Under the pieces are notes generated by a model. It was not told the DNA's origin. It worked only from the letters and a program-made list of their open reading frames with translations, and made no database searches. A stretch of DNA of 64,000 bases from JAITWN01 sp050486285 (GTDB taxonomy: Bacteria > Pseudomonadota > Gammaproteobacteria > SZUA-140): positions 1 to 64,000 of the forward strand of contig JBJHCZ010000001.1 in assembly GCA_050486285.1 (NCBI GenBank). Direction: 5' to 3'. The translations under genes were made by a program, and so were the position numbers. The first letter of the stretch is position 1; the number at the start of each line of letters is the position of its first letter. This document shows, one piece after another, positions 23,824-32,997 of this stretch.

Positions 23824-24621
23824 TCAGCGCGCGAGCGGCGGCGTCAGGTGCGGCGTGATCCCCTGCAGGATCGCGCTCAGGATCTTCGCATTGCCGGCGA
23901 CGATGTTGCCGGTGTCGAGGAAGTCCTCGCCGCCGGAAAAGTCGCAGACCATGCCGCCGGCCTCGCGGATCAGCAGCACGCCGGCCGCCATGTCCCAGCG
24001 GCTCAACCCGATCTCCCAGAAGCCGTCGAGGCGGCCGGCGGCGACATAGGCGAGGTCGAGCGCGGCCGACCCCGCCCGGCGGATGCCGGCGGTGCCGTTG
24101 TGCAGCGCCTTGAACATCTCGACATAGGCAGGCAGGTGTTCCTGCTGCCGGAACGGGAAGCCGGTGCCGAGCAGGGCGCCTTCGAGCCCCTTCAACTGGG
24201 TGACGCGCAGGCGGCGATCGTTCAGCAGGGCGCCGGCGCCGCGCGACGCGGTGAACATCTCCTCGCGCAGCGGGTCGTAGACGATCCCTGCCTCGAGCCG
24301 GCCGCGATGCGTCAGCGCGATCGACACCGCGAACTGCGGAAAGCCGTGCACATAGTTCGTCGTGCCGTCGAGCGGGTCGATGATCCACTGGTAGTCGTCG
24401 CCGGCCTGGGCGCCGCCTTCCTCGGCGAGGATCGCGTGACTCGGATAGGCCTTGCGCAGCACCGCGACGATCTCGCGCTCGGCCTGGCGATCGACGTCGC
24501 TGACATAGTCGTTCTTGCCCTTCAGCGAGACGTTCTGGGCGTCGAGGCGGTCCATGCCGCGCAGGATCACGTTGCCGGCCTTGCGGGCGGCCTTGATTGC
24601 GATATTGAGTGCCGGGTGCAT
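23824..24621 (-). CDS. suhB: inositol-1-monophosphatase SuhB
   Basis: This Mg-dependent phosphatase of the IMPase fold (265 residues, E. coli 267) also acts in rRNA transcription antitermination and ribosome assembly in E. coli. Metal-binding motifs are ILAEEGG, IDPLDGTTNYVHG and WDMAAGVLLIREAGG. The N-terminus MHPALNIAIKAARKAGNVILR is typical of SuhB. It diverges from trmJ, the neighbour of suhB in many gammaproteobacteria. Confidence 0.95.
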   Translation of the reverse strand: MHPALNIAIKAARKAGNVILRGMDRLDAQNVSLKGKNDYVSDVDRQAEREIVAVLRKAYPSHAILAEEGGAQAGDDYQWIIDPLDGTTNYVHGFPQFAVSIALTHRGRLEAGIVYDPLREEMFTASRGAGALLNDRRLRVTQLKGLEGALLGTGFPFRQQEHLPAYVEMFKALHNGTAGIRRAGSAALDLAYVAAGRLDGFWEIGLSRWDMAAGVLLIREAGGMVCDFSGGEDFLDTGNIVAGNAKILSAILQGITPHLTPPLAR

Positions 24622-24781
24622 TCGCGTTACCGATGGGGCGACCGAAGCCGCACAGGCTGCACATGATAGCAGATACCGCGGCGGCCTGCCGGGCGCCGCC
24701 CGCTCGCTTCGGGCGCGGCGGCAAATCCTGTATCATCCGGGCCTTGTCACGCGATCAGTGGAGGCGGCGCGGCCCCCGACA

Positions 24782-25549
24782 ATGACGGAACAGATCAGGA
24801 TCGTGCTGGTCGGCACGACGCACCCCGGCAACATCGGCGCGGTGGCGCGCGCGATGAAGAACATGGCGCTCGATCGCCTGTGGCTGGTCGAGCCGCGACA
24901 CTTCCCGAACGCCGAGGCGACGGCGCGCGCGTCCGGCGCCGACGACCTGCTGGCGAACGCAGAGGTCCGCGCGACGCTCGACGAGGCCGTCGCCGATTGC
25001 GCGCTGGTGATCGGCGCCAGCGCGCGTCCGCGCGCGATCGCCTGCCCGCGACTGACGCCGCGCGAATGCGCGGCGCTGATCGCCGCGGCGCGCCCGGACG
25101 CGCAGGCCGCGGTGGTCTTCGGGCGCGAGCATTCGGGTCTGACCAACGACGAACTCGATCGCTGTCAGTACCAGCTCCATATACCGTCGAATCCGGCATT
25201 CCCGTCGCTGAATCTCGCCGCGGCCGCGCAGATCGTCGCCTACGAGCTCTATGCCCTGCGCGCGGGCGCGGGCGTCGAGAGCGCGCGGTCGGCCTCGGAC
25301 GATCCCGACGGGCAACCGGTCAGCCTGGAGGAACTGGAACGCTTCTATGCGCACCTCGAGGCCGTGCTGGTCGAGCTCGAGTTCCTCGACCCGGCGAATC
25401 CGCGCCATTTGATGCGGCGCTTGCGCCGGCTCTACAACCGGCTGCATCCGGATCGCAATGAAATCAATATACTGAGGGGCATGCTCAAGGCCATCGAGGA
25501 CTACCCCGCGACCCTGCGCCGGCGCGGTGAAGCGCGGGGAAGGAGTTGA
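24782..25549 (+). CDS. trmJ: tRNA (cytidine/uridine-32-2'-O)-methyltransferase TrmJ
   Basis: TrmJ methylates the ribose of nucleotide 32 in several tRNAs using S-adenosylmethionine. The 255-residue product (E. coli 246) has the SPOUT domain: IRIVLVGTTHPGNIGAVARAMKNM, VVFGREHSGLTNDEL and HIPSNPAFPSLNLAAAAQIVAYEL. The C-terminal extension (about 170-255) is TrmJ-like. The frame is open upstream, but homology begins at this ATG. It precedes cysE, as in Azotobacter-like isc neighbourhoods. Confidence 0.95.
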   Translation: MTEQIRIVLVGTTHPGNIGAVARAMKNMALDRLWLVEPRHFPNAEATARASGADDLLANAEVRATLDEAVADCALVIGASARPRAIACPRLTPRECAALIAAARPDAQAAVVFGREHSGLTNDELDRCQYQLHIPSNPAFPSLNLAAAAQIVAYELYALRAGAGVESARSASDDPDGQPVSLEELERFYAHLEAVLVELEFLDPANPRHLMRRLRRLYNRLHPDRNEINILRGMLKAIEDYPATLRRRGEARGRS

Positions 25550-25626
25550 TATGGCGTCAGTTATCCCACAGGATGAGAGAAGGCGCCCGCGCGGGCGCCG
25601 TCGCAACCCGACCCGGAATCCGGACC

Positions 25627-26436
25627 ATGTTTGAAAGAATACGTGAGGATGTGCGCTGCGTCTTCGAGCGGGACCCGGCCGCGCGCCATACCCTCGAGGT
25701 GCTGACGACCTATCCCGGCGTCCATGCGCTGCTGTTCCATCGCCTGAGCCATGCGCTGTGGGGCGCGGGCCTCAAGTGGATCGCCCGCTGGCTGTCCTCG
25801 ATCGCCCGCTGGCTGACCGGCATCGAGATCCACCCGGCGGCGCGCATCGGCCGGCGTTTCTTCATCGATCACGGCATGGGCATCGTCATCGGCGAGACCG
25901 CCGAGATCGGCGACGACTGCACGCTCTATCACGGCGTCACGCTCGGCGGCACGACCTGGGAGAAGGGCAAGCGACACCCGACGCTCGGCAATGACGTCAT
26001 CATCGGCGCCGGCGCCAAGGTGCTCGGGCCGATCCGCGTCGGCGACGGCGGGCGCATTGGTTCGAACGCGGTGGTCATGAAGGATGTGCCGGACGGCGCG
26101 ACCGTGGTCGGCGTGCCCGGCCATATCGCGCGCCGCCGCAAGGGGCCGGACGAGCAGAAGCGTCGCGAGTTCGCCGAGAAGATCGGCTTCGATGCCTATG
26201 CCGCCGCCGGCGATCTGCCGGATCCGGTCGTGCAGTCGATCAATGCGCTGCTCGACCATATCCATGCGCTCGATGCGAGAATGGAAAGGATGAGCGGCGA
26301 GCTGCGCCGGCTCGGGGGCGAGATCGACACCAGTCCGTTGCCGGAAATCGGCGGGTATGAGATTGAATCTACTGGAGAAATATCGAAAGCCCCAAGGGCG
26401 GCAGGGGGTGACCCGGTAGTACCAAAGGATGAATGA
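25627..26436 (+). CDS. cysE: serine O-acetyltransferase
   Basis: CysE makes O-acetylserine from serine and acetyl-CoA, the carbon skeleton for cysteine. The 269-residue product starts MFERIREDVRCVFERDPAA, the short CysE form. It has the left-handed beta-helix hexapeptide repeats (about 70-170) with GMGIVIGETAEIGDDCTLYHGVTLGGT carrying the active-site histidine and aspartate. The tail after residue 190 is longer than the family core, with a helical stretch (INALLDHIHALDARMERMSGELRRLG) that could be a coiled coil. It lies 67 bases before iscR, an association with Fe-S/cysteine supply seen in several proteobacteria. Confidence 0.94.
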   Translation: MFERIREDVRCVFERDPAARHTLEVLTTYPGVHALLFHRLSHALWGAGLKWIARWLSSIARWLTGIEIHPAARIGRRFFIDHGMGIVIGETAEIGDDCTLYHGVTLGGTTWEKGKRHPTLGNDVIIGAGAKVLGPIRVGDGGRIGSNAVVMKDVPDGATVVGVPGHIARRRKGPDEQKRREFAEKIGFDAYAAAGDLPDPVVQSINALLDHIHALDARMERMSGELRRLGGEIDTSPLPEIGGYEIESTGEISKAPRAAGGDPVVPKDE

Positions 26437-26441
26437 CAAAG

Positions 26442-26470
26442 TTGATTAAAGCGGTCAAGTATGTAAAATA
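26442..26470 (+). promoter_or_regulatory. candidate promoter/operator region of the isc cluster
   Basis: TTGATT (26442-26447) and AAAATA (26465-26470) are 17 bases apart, in the only AT-rich part of the cysE-iscR gap. IscR commonly represses its own promoter. The bases here do not match the E. coli type 1 site well enough to mark an operator. Confidence 0.35.
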
Positions 26471-26503
26471 TACCCATCCATTTCATATGGGAAGAACCCG
26501 ACC

Positions 26504-26992
26504 ATGAAGCTGACGACCAAAGGACGCTACGCAGTCACCGCAATGCTCGACCTCGCGCTGCACGCGCAGGAAAGCCCGGTCCCGCTCGCCGACATCTCCC
26601 AGCGACAGGGCATCTCGCTGTCCTATCTCGAACAACTGTTCTCGAAGCTGCGCAAGAAGGGCCTCGTCGACAGCGCCCGCGGTCCCGGCGGCGGCTATCG
26701 CCTGAGCCGCGCCGCCGGCCACATCCCGGTCGCCGAGGTCATCACCGCGATCAACGAGCATGTCGACGCGCGTCGCTGCGGCGGTCTCGCGAACTGCCAG
26801 AATGACCAGACCTGTCTGACCCACGAGCTGTGGGAAGATCTCAGCAACCAGATCTTCGACTTCCTGAACGGCATCAGCCTTGGTGATCTCGTGCAGCGTC
26901 GCGGCGTCCAGGAAGTCAGCGCGCGCCAGAATAGTATGCAGAAGGGCAAGCCCTACGTCACCGTCGTCGCCGCCGAAAGCCTGATCCCCTGA
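26504..26992 (+). CDS. iscR: Fe-S cluster-sensing transcriptional regulator IscR
   Basis: This Rrf2-family regulator binds a [2Fe-2S] cluster and represses the isc operon when clusters are plentiful. The 162 residues equal the E. coli length. The winged helix lies at about 1-65 (MKLTTKGRYAVTAMLDLALHA, GLVDSARGPGGGYRLSR). The cluster ligands Cys92, Cys98, Cys104 and His107 are at the same positions as in E. coli. It leads a shortened isc cluster. Confidence 0.96.
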   Translation: MKLTTKGRYAVTAMLDLALHAQESPVPLADISQRQGISLSYLEQLFSKLRKKGLVDSARGPGGGYRLSRAAGHIPVAEVITAINEHVDARRCGGLANCQNDQTCLTHELWEDLSNQIFDFLNGISLGDLVQRRGVQEVSARQNSMQKGKPYVTVVAAESLIP

Positions 26993-27013
26993 CGGCGTCG
27001 TCCCGATGCCTTG

Positions 27014-28159
27014 ATGGTCTATCTCGACCATAACGCGACCTCGCCGCTCGCCCCGGAGGCGCTGGATGCGATGTTGCCGTTCCTGCGCGAGCGCTACGGC
27101 AATCCGTCGAGCGCGCACCGCGCGGGGCGTCTCGCTCGAGAGGCAGTCGAGCAGGCGCGCGCGCAGGTCGCCGCGCTGGTCCATGCCCGCCCCGACGAGA
27201 TCGTGTTCACCAGCGGCGGCACCGAGGCCAACAATCTCGCGCTGAAGGGCAGCGCGGCGACCTGCGCGCCGGGCGCGATCGCGATCAGCGCGATCGAGCA
27301 TGCCTCGGTGCGCGAGCCGGCGCGGGCGCTCGCGCGCAGCGGCTGGGACCTCGTCGAGGTCGCCGTCGATCGCGAGGGACGGATCGACCCCGATGCGCTC
27401 GAGGCGGCAATCACGCCGCGGACGCGACTGGTGTCGCTGATCCATGCGAACAATGAGACCGGCGTCGTGCAGGACATCGCTGCGCTGGCACAACGCGCGC
27501 GGCAACGCGGGGTGATCGCGCACAGCGACGCGGTCCAGGCTGCGGGTCGCATCGCGGTCGACTTCGCCGGCAGCGGCCTGCACCTGATGACGCTGTCGGC
27601 GCACAAGATCAACGGTCCGAAGGGCGTCGGCGCGCTGGTCGTCGATCGTCGCGTCGATCTCGAGGCCCAGTTGCACGGCGGCGGGCATGAAGGCGGTCGT
27701 CGTTCCGGGACGCAGAATGTTGCCGGCATCGTCGGTTTCGGCGCCGCGGCGGCGCGCGCGGCGGCGGGTCTCGCGGAGCGGGCGCGGCGGCTCGCGGTAC
27801 TGCGCGAGCGGTTGGAGACGCGGCTCGCGGCGCTGCCCGGCATTGAAATACACGGCGCCGGCGCCCATCGTATACCGAACACGACGTTCTTTTCGGTGGC
27901 CGGCATGGACGGCGCGACGCTCCTGATGCTGCTCGACGCGGACGGCTTCGCATTGTCGAGCGGGGCCGCCTGCGGCAGCGCCGATCCCGAGCCGAGCCAC
28001 GTGTTGCTGGCGATGGGGGTGGACGGCGAGCAGGCGCGCGGCGCGCTGCGGGTCAGCCTCGGCGACGGCAACAGCGCCGAAGAAATCGACGCCTTCGTCG
28101 ATAATATGGAATACCGGATCGAAAGCCTGCGGCAGCTCGTTCGCCGCGGCGCCGGCTGA
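27014..28159 (+). CDS. cysteine desulfurase (IscS/NifS family)
   Basis: This PLP enzyme removes sulfur from cysteine as an enzyme persulfide for Fe-S clusters and thiolation. The 381-residue product has SAHKINGPKG with the PLP lysine at 198, IEHASVREPA and HANNETGVVQD, and the mobile loop SSGAACGSADPEPSHVL with catalytic Cys320. The loop length marks group I (IscS/NifS) rather than SufS. It is shorter than E. coli IscS (404) and ends LRQLVRRGAG without the C-terminal tail that contacts IscU. In-frame TTG (27011) precedes the chosen ATG. No ribosome site is evident, so translation may be coupled to iscR. Confidence 0.93.
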   Translation: MVYLDHNATSPLAPEALDAMLPFLRERYGNPSSAHRAGRLAREAVEQARAQVAALVHARPDEIVFTSGGTEANNLALKGSAATCAPGAIAISAIEHASVREPARALARSGWDLVEVAVDREGRIDPDALEAAITPRTRLVSLIHANNETGVVQDIAALAQRARQRGVIAHSDAVQAAGRIAVDFAGSGLHLMTLSAHKINGPKGVGALVVDRRVDLEAQLHGGGHEGGRRSGTQNVAGIVGFGAAAARAAAGLAERARRLAVLRERLETRLAALPGIEIHGAGAHRIPNTTFFSVAGMDGATLLMLLDADGFALSSGAACGSADPEPSHVLLAMGVDGEQARGALRVSLGDGNSAEEIDAFVDNMEYRIESLRQLVRRGAG

Positions 28160-28192
28160 ACAAACGCTGTAATTGCAAGGAGGTTGATACCG

Positions 28193-28516
28193 ATGGCGAT
28201 CAGTCTGACAAGCGCGGCCACGAACCACATTCGCCAGTATCTCGCCGCGAATGGCGCGAGCGAGGCGATGCGGCTCGGGGTCAAGACGACCGGCTGTTCC
28301 GGCCTGTCATACGTGGTCGAGCCCGCCGCCGCGATCGGCCCGGACGACCTCATCTTCGAGCAGGACGGCGTCAAGGTCGTCGTCGAGCGCCGGAATCTGA
28401 TCTATCTCGACGGCACCGAGATCGATTTCCGCCGCGAAGGCCTCAATGCCGGCCTGCGCTTCACCAACCCGAACACCAAGGCCACCTGCGGCTGCGGGGA
28501 GAGTTTTACCGTCTGA
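28193..28516 (+). CDS. iscA: iron-sulfur cluster assembly protein IscA
   Basis: IscA is an A-type carrier that helps form and deliver [4Fe-4S] clusters. The 107-residue product has the three ligands Cys35 (KTTGCSGLSY), Cys99 and Cys101 (TCGCGESF), at E. coli positions. A perfect AAGGAGGT Shine-Dalgarno lies eight bases before the ATG. It directly follows the desulfurase; the usual iscU gene between them is absent. Confidence 0.95.
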   Translation: MAISLTSAATNHIRQYLAANGASEAMRLGVKTTGCSGLSYVVEPAAAIGPDDLIFEQDGVKVVVERRNLIYLDGTEIDFRREGLNAGLRFTNPNTKATCGCGESFTV

Positions 28517-28588
28517 CCCCGAGCGGGTCTGTTTCACTGGCCTCTTTTGGCGTAAGGCGTTAGAATGCCTGCAATTTCATTAAAACCG

Positions 28589-28609
28589 GCCCGCTGATGC
28601 GGGCTTTTT
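28589..28609 (+). terminator. rho-independent terminator between iscA and ndk
   Basis: GCCCGC (28589-28594) pairs with GCGGGC (28599-28604) around TGAT and is followed by TTTTT. It lies 72 bases after iscA and 37 bases before ndk. A possible -10 (TAGAAT, 28561-28566) lies upstream of it, so it may act as an attenuator in an ndk leader rather than a plain end to the isc transcript. Confidence 0.75.
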
Positions 28610-28645
28610 GTCGCTGCAGAACCTGCAAATTCACGGAGATCCCGA

Positions 28646-29051
28646 ATGGCCATTGAAAGAACCCTGTCGATCATCAAGCCCGATGCCGTCGCCAAGAACC
28701 TGATCGGCAAGATCTGCGCGCGCTTTGAAGAGCAGGGTCTCCGCATTGTCGCTGCCAGGATGCTGCACCTGACGGATCAGCAGGCGCGCGACTTTTACGC
28801 GGTGCACCGGGAACGTCCCTTCTATAACGATCTCGTCCGCTTCATGACCTCGGGTCCGGTCCTGGTCCAGGTGCTGGAGGGAGAGAATGCGGTGCTGCGC
28901 AATCGCGAGATCATGGGCGCGACCAATCCGCAGAACGCTGCGGCCGGCACGATCCGCGCCGACTTCGCCGGCAACATGGAAGAGAACGCCGTCCATGGTT
29001 CCGACGCCCCGGAAACCGCGAAGGCGGAGATCGCGTTCTTCTTCAGCGCCG

Positions 29052-29077
<26 letters not shown>
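28646..29077 (+). CDS. ndk: nucleoside diphosphate kinase
   Basis: Ndk transfers the gamma phosphate of ATP to nucleoside diphosphates through a phosphohistidine. The 143 residues match the family length (E. coli 143). It starts MAIERTLSIIKPDAVAKNLIG and has the catalytic His117 in ENAVHGSD. The last 26 bases overlap the start of rlmN in another frame, a common gammaproteobacterial arrangement. Confidence 0.97.
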
Positions 29078-30184
<1,107 letters not shown>

Positions 30185-30188
<4 letters not shown>

Positions 30189-30928
30189 AACGGATTTCGC
30201 TGCTGTGGATGATCCCCCTGCTGGCGCTGCTGCTGACCGCCTGTTCGTCGCAGCCGCGCCAGAGCGGCGAGTCGCCGGCCGAGATCAACGCGCGTCTCGG
30301 GCTGAACTACCTGCTTCAGGGCAACTACGACGTCGCGCTGGAGAAACTCCAGCGCGCGATCGAGCAGGATCCGAACCTGCCGGCAGCGCATCACTACATC
30401 GCCGCGCTCTACAATACGACGCGCAACTTCGATCTTGCCGACCAGCACTATCGCCGCGCGATCCGCCTGAGCCCGAACGACCCGGCGCTGCTGAACAACT
30501 ACGGCGTGTTTCTGTGCGAGCGGAATCGCTATCGCGAGGCCGAGGAGCGTTTCGTGCGCGCCGCCGGGATCGCCGGTAACCGCCAGCCCGATGAGGCCTG
30601 GCAGAATGCGGGTTTCTGCATGCTGCGCGTGCCCGACAACGACAAGGCCGAACAGTATTTCCGCCGCGCGATCGACATCGATCCGATGAATCCGACCGTC
30701 CTCTACCGGCTCAGCCAGCTGAATCACGAGACCGGCGAGCAGATGCAGGCGCGCGCGTTCCTGCAGCGCTACGAGGCGATCGCGCCGCACAGCGCGCAAA
30801 CGCTGTGGCTCGGCGTTCTCATCGAGCGCGCGCTCGACAATCCGCGCGCCGTCGATGACTATGCGCGGCAACTGCGTGAGCAGTTCCCCCGCGCGGACGA
30901 GACCGCACGCCTGCGCGACCTCAACTGA
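30185..30928 (+). CDS. pilW: type IV pilus biogenesis/stability lipoprotein PilW (PilF)
   Basis: PilW is an outer-membrane pilotin that helps assemble the PilQ secretin. The 247-residue product has a lipoprotein signal (LLALLLTAC, Cys20) followed by six or so TPR repeats, e.g. INARLGLNYLLQGNYDVALEKL, AAHHYIAALYNTTRNFDLADQHYRRAI and ALLNNYGVFLCERNRYREAEERF. Its place between rlmN and rodZ is conserved in gammaproteobacteria with type IV pili. No other pilus gene is in the window. Confidence 0.93.
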
Positions 30929-30931
30929 TCG

Positions 30932-31798
30932 ATGGAGCGGTCGTCCACCAACCGGGGCGAGGGGGGCGATGCTGACCCTGTGCCGGCGACCGCGGCTGAA
31001 CCCGGTCCGGGCCGGCGACTGCGCGAGGCGCGCGAGGCCGCCGGGCAGTCGATCGAGGCGATCGCCGGCGAGCTGCATCTGAATGCCGCCAGTATCGAGG
31101 CGCTGGAGGCCGATGACTATTCGAAGTTTCCGGCCCCGATTTTCATCAGCGGCTATGTGCGCAAATACGCGGCGCAGCTCGGACTCGATCCGGGACCGCT
31201 GCTCGCCTCGCTGGATGCGGCGGGGCTGAAGACGCCGCCGATCCGTTCCGAGTTGACCGCGAGTTTCCCGGCGCCCGCGCGCCGCGGCCTGCCGCCCGGG
31301 GCGCGAATCGCATTCGCGGGCATCGCCGGCCTCGTTGCGCTGGCGATCGCATGGAATCTGATTCAGTCACCGGCGGTTGTCGATGCGCCACCGCCGATCG
31401 ACGTGCCGGTCGAGACCCCGGTAGAGACCCCGCCGGACCGCGCCGGCGAGTCGCCGTTGCCCGCGCCGAGCGTCGTCGAACCCGCGCCGCCGCCGGTCGC
31501 GGCCGAGAGTCCACCCCCGCCGGCGGGTCCGATGGATGAACTGGTACTGCGTTTCAGCGGCAGTTCCTGGGTCGAGATCGTCGACGTGACCGGGCGCAGG
31601 CTGGCTTTCCGGATGGGCGAGGCCGGCGACGTGCTGCATCTGCGCGGCCTGGCGCCGTTTGATATCCTGCTCGGTAACGCGCCGAATGTCGCGATCGATT
31701 ACAATGGGGCCCCTTACCGGGACTTTCCGGTCAGCCGTCAGAATGTCGCGAGCTTCACGCTCGGACGGCCCGGCACGGAATCCGGCGACGAACAGTGA
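30932..31798 (+). CDS. rodZ: cytoskeleton protein RodZ
   Basis: RodZ links MreB filaments to the cell-wall synthesis machinery. The 288-residue product has an N-terminal cytoplasmic helix-turn-helix (about 28-95, LREAREAAGQSIEAIAGEL and FISGYVRKYA). A single membrane helix follows (about 127-146, IAFAGIAGLVALAIAWNLI), then a Pro/Val/Glu-rich periplasmic linker and the C-terminal beta domain (about 205-285, ELVLRFSGSSWVEIVDVTG). It is shorter than E. coli RodZ (337), mainly in the linker. It begins 3 bases after pilW. Confidence 0.92.
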   Translation: MERSSTNRGEGGDADPVPATAAEPGPGRRLREAREAAGQSIEAIAGELHLNAASIEALEADDYSKFPAPIFISGYVRKYAAQLGLDPGPLLASLDAAGLKTPPIRSELTASFPAPARRGLPPGARIAFAGIAGLVALAIAWNLIQSPAVVDAPPPIDVPVETPVETPPDRAGESPLPAPSVVEPAPPPVAAESPPPPAGPMDELVLRFSGSSWVEIVDVTGRRLAFRMGEAGDVLHLRGLAPFDILLGNAPNVAIDYNGAPYRDFPVSRQNVASFTLGRPGTESGDEQ

Positions 31799-31810
31799 AG
31801 GGTTGAAGAC

Positions 31811-32953
31811 ATGAAATCCACGCATCGGATCGAGCGGCGCAAGTCGCGCCGCATCATGGTCGGCAAGGTGCCGGTCGGCGGCGACGCGCCGATCTCGGTG
31901 CAGAGCATGACCAACACCGAGACCTGCGATGTCGCGGCGACGGTCGCGCAGATCAGGGCGATCGAGAACGCCGGCGCCGACATCGTCCGCGTCTCGGTGC
32001 CGTCGATGGAGGCCGCCGAGGCCTTCGGCGCGATCCGCAAGCAGGTCACCGTGCCGCTGATCGCCGATATCCACTTCGACTATAAAATCGCGCTGCGCGT
32101 CGCCGAGCTCGGCGTCGATTGCCTGCGCATCAATCCCGGCAACATCGGCCGCGAGGAACGGGTGCGCGCGGTCGTCGAGAGCGCGCGTGATCGCGGCATC
32201 CCGATCCGCATCGGCGTCAATGCCGGTTCGCTGGAAAAGGACCTGCAGGCGAAATACGGGGAGCCGAACGCGCAGGCGCTGGTCGAGTCCGCGCTGCGCC
32301 ATATCGACATCCTCGACCGTCTCGACTTCCAGGACTTCAAGGTCAGTCTCAAGGCCTCCGAGGTGTTCATGGCGGTCGAGGCCTACCGCCTGATCGCGAC
32401 GCAGATCGAACAACCGCTGCATCTCGGCATCACCGAGGCCGGCGCGCTGCGCTCGGGCACGGTGAAGTCGGCGATCGGCCTCGGCATGCTGCTGGCCGAG
32501 GGCATCGGCGACACGATCCGGATCTCGCTCGCCGCCGACCCGGTCGAGGAGGTCAAGGTCGGCTGGGACATCCTGAAGAGCCTGCACCTGCGCAGCCGCG
32601 GCATCAACCTGGTTGCCTGCCCGTCGTGCTCGCGCCAGGAGTTCGATGTCATCGCAACCGTCAACGCGCTGGAGGCGCGCCTCGAGGACATCCGCGATGA
32701 CCTCGACGTCGCCGTGATCGGCTGCGTCGTCAACGGTCCCGGCGAGGCGCGCGAGGCGCACATCGGCCTGACCGGCGGTTCGCCCGGCAACCTCGTCTTC
32801 GTCGACGGCAAGCCGCATCACAAGGTCAGCCGCGAGGAGCTGCTCGATGACCTCGAGCGGACCATACGCGCGCAGGTCGAGCAGCGTCGCGCCGCCGGTG
32901 AGACCGGCGGGACGGTGCGCGTCGGCATGCCGGCGACCCCGACGGGACACTGA
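31811..32953 (+). CDS. ispG: (E)-4-hydroxy-3-methylbut-2-enyl-diphosphate synthase (GcpE)
   Basis: IspG reduces methylerythritol cyclodiphosphate to HMBPP in the MEP isoprenoid pathway and needs a [4Fe-4S] cluster, electrons coming from flavodoxin or ferredoxin. The 380-residue product has the TIM-barrel part (VGGDAPISVQSMTNT, LIADIHFDYKIAL, RINPGNIG) and the cluster ligands CPSC (in LVACPSCSRQEFD) and the cysteine of IGCVVNGPGEA. The last 25 residues form a disordered tail. Confidence 0.96.
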   Translation: MKSTHRIERRKSRRIMVGKVPVGGDAPISVQSMTNTETCDVAATVAQIRAIENAGADIVRVSVPSMEAAEAFGAIRKQVTVPLIADIHFDYKIALRVAELGVDCLRINPGNIGREERVRAVVESARDRGIPIRIGVNAGSLEKDLQAKYGEPNAQALVESALRHIDILDRLDFQDFKVSLKASEVFMAVEAYRLIATQIEQPLHLGITEAGALRSGTVKSAIGLGMLLAEGIGDTIRISLAADPVEEVKVGWDILKSLHLRSRGINLVACPSCSRQEFDVIATVNALEARLEDIRDDLDVAVIGCVVNGPGEAREAHIGLTGGSPGNLVFVDGKPHHKVSREELLDDLERTIRAQVEQRRAAGETGGTVRVGMPATPTGH

Positions 32954-32958
32954 AACAC

Positions 32959-32978
32959 GCCGCGCCGGCCGGCGCGGC
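32959..32978. repeat. perfect 20-bp palindrome between ispG and hisS
   Basis: GCCGCGCCGG is followed directly by its reverse complement CCGGCGCGGC, six bases after the ispG stop codon. No T-run follows. In RNA it could form a stem just upstream of the hisS ribosome site (GGGAAGG, 32988-32994). Confidence 0.6.
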
Positions 32979-32997
32979 AGCGATCACGGGAAGGCTC

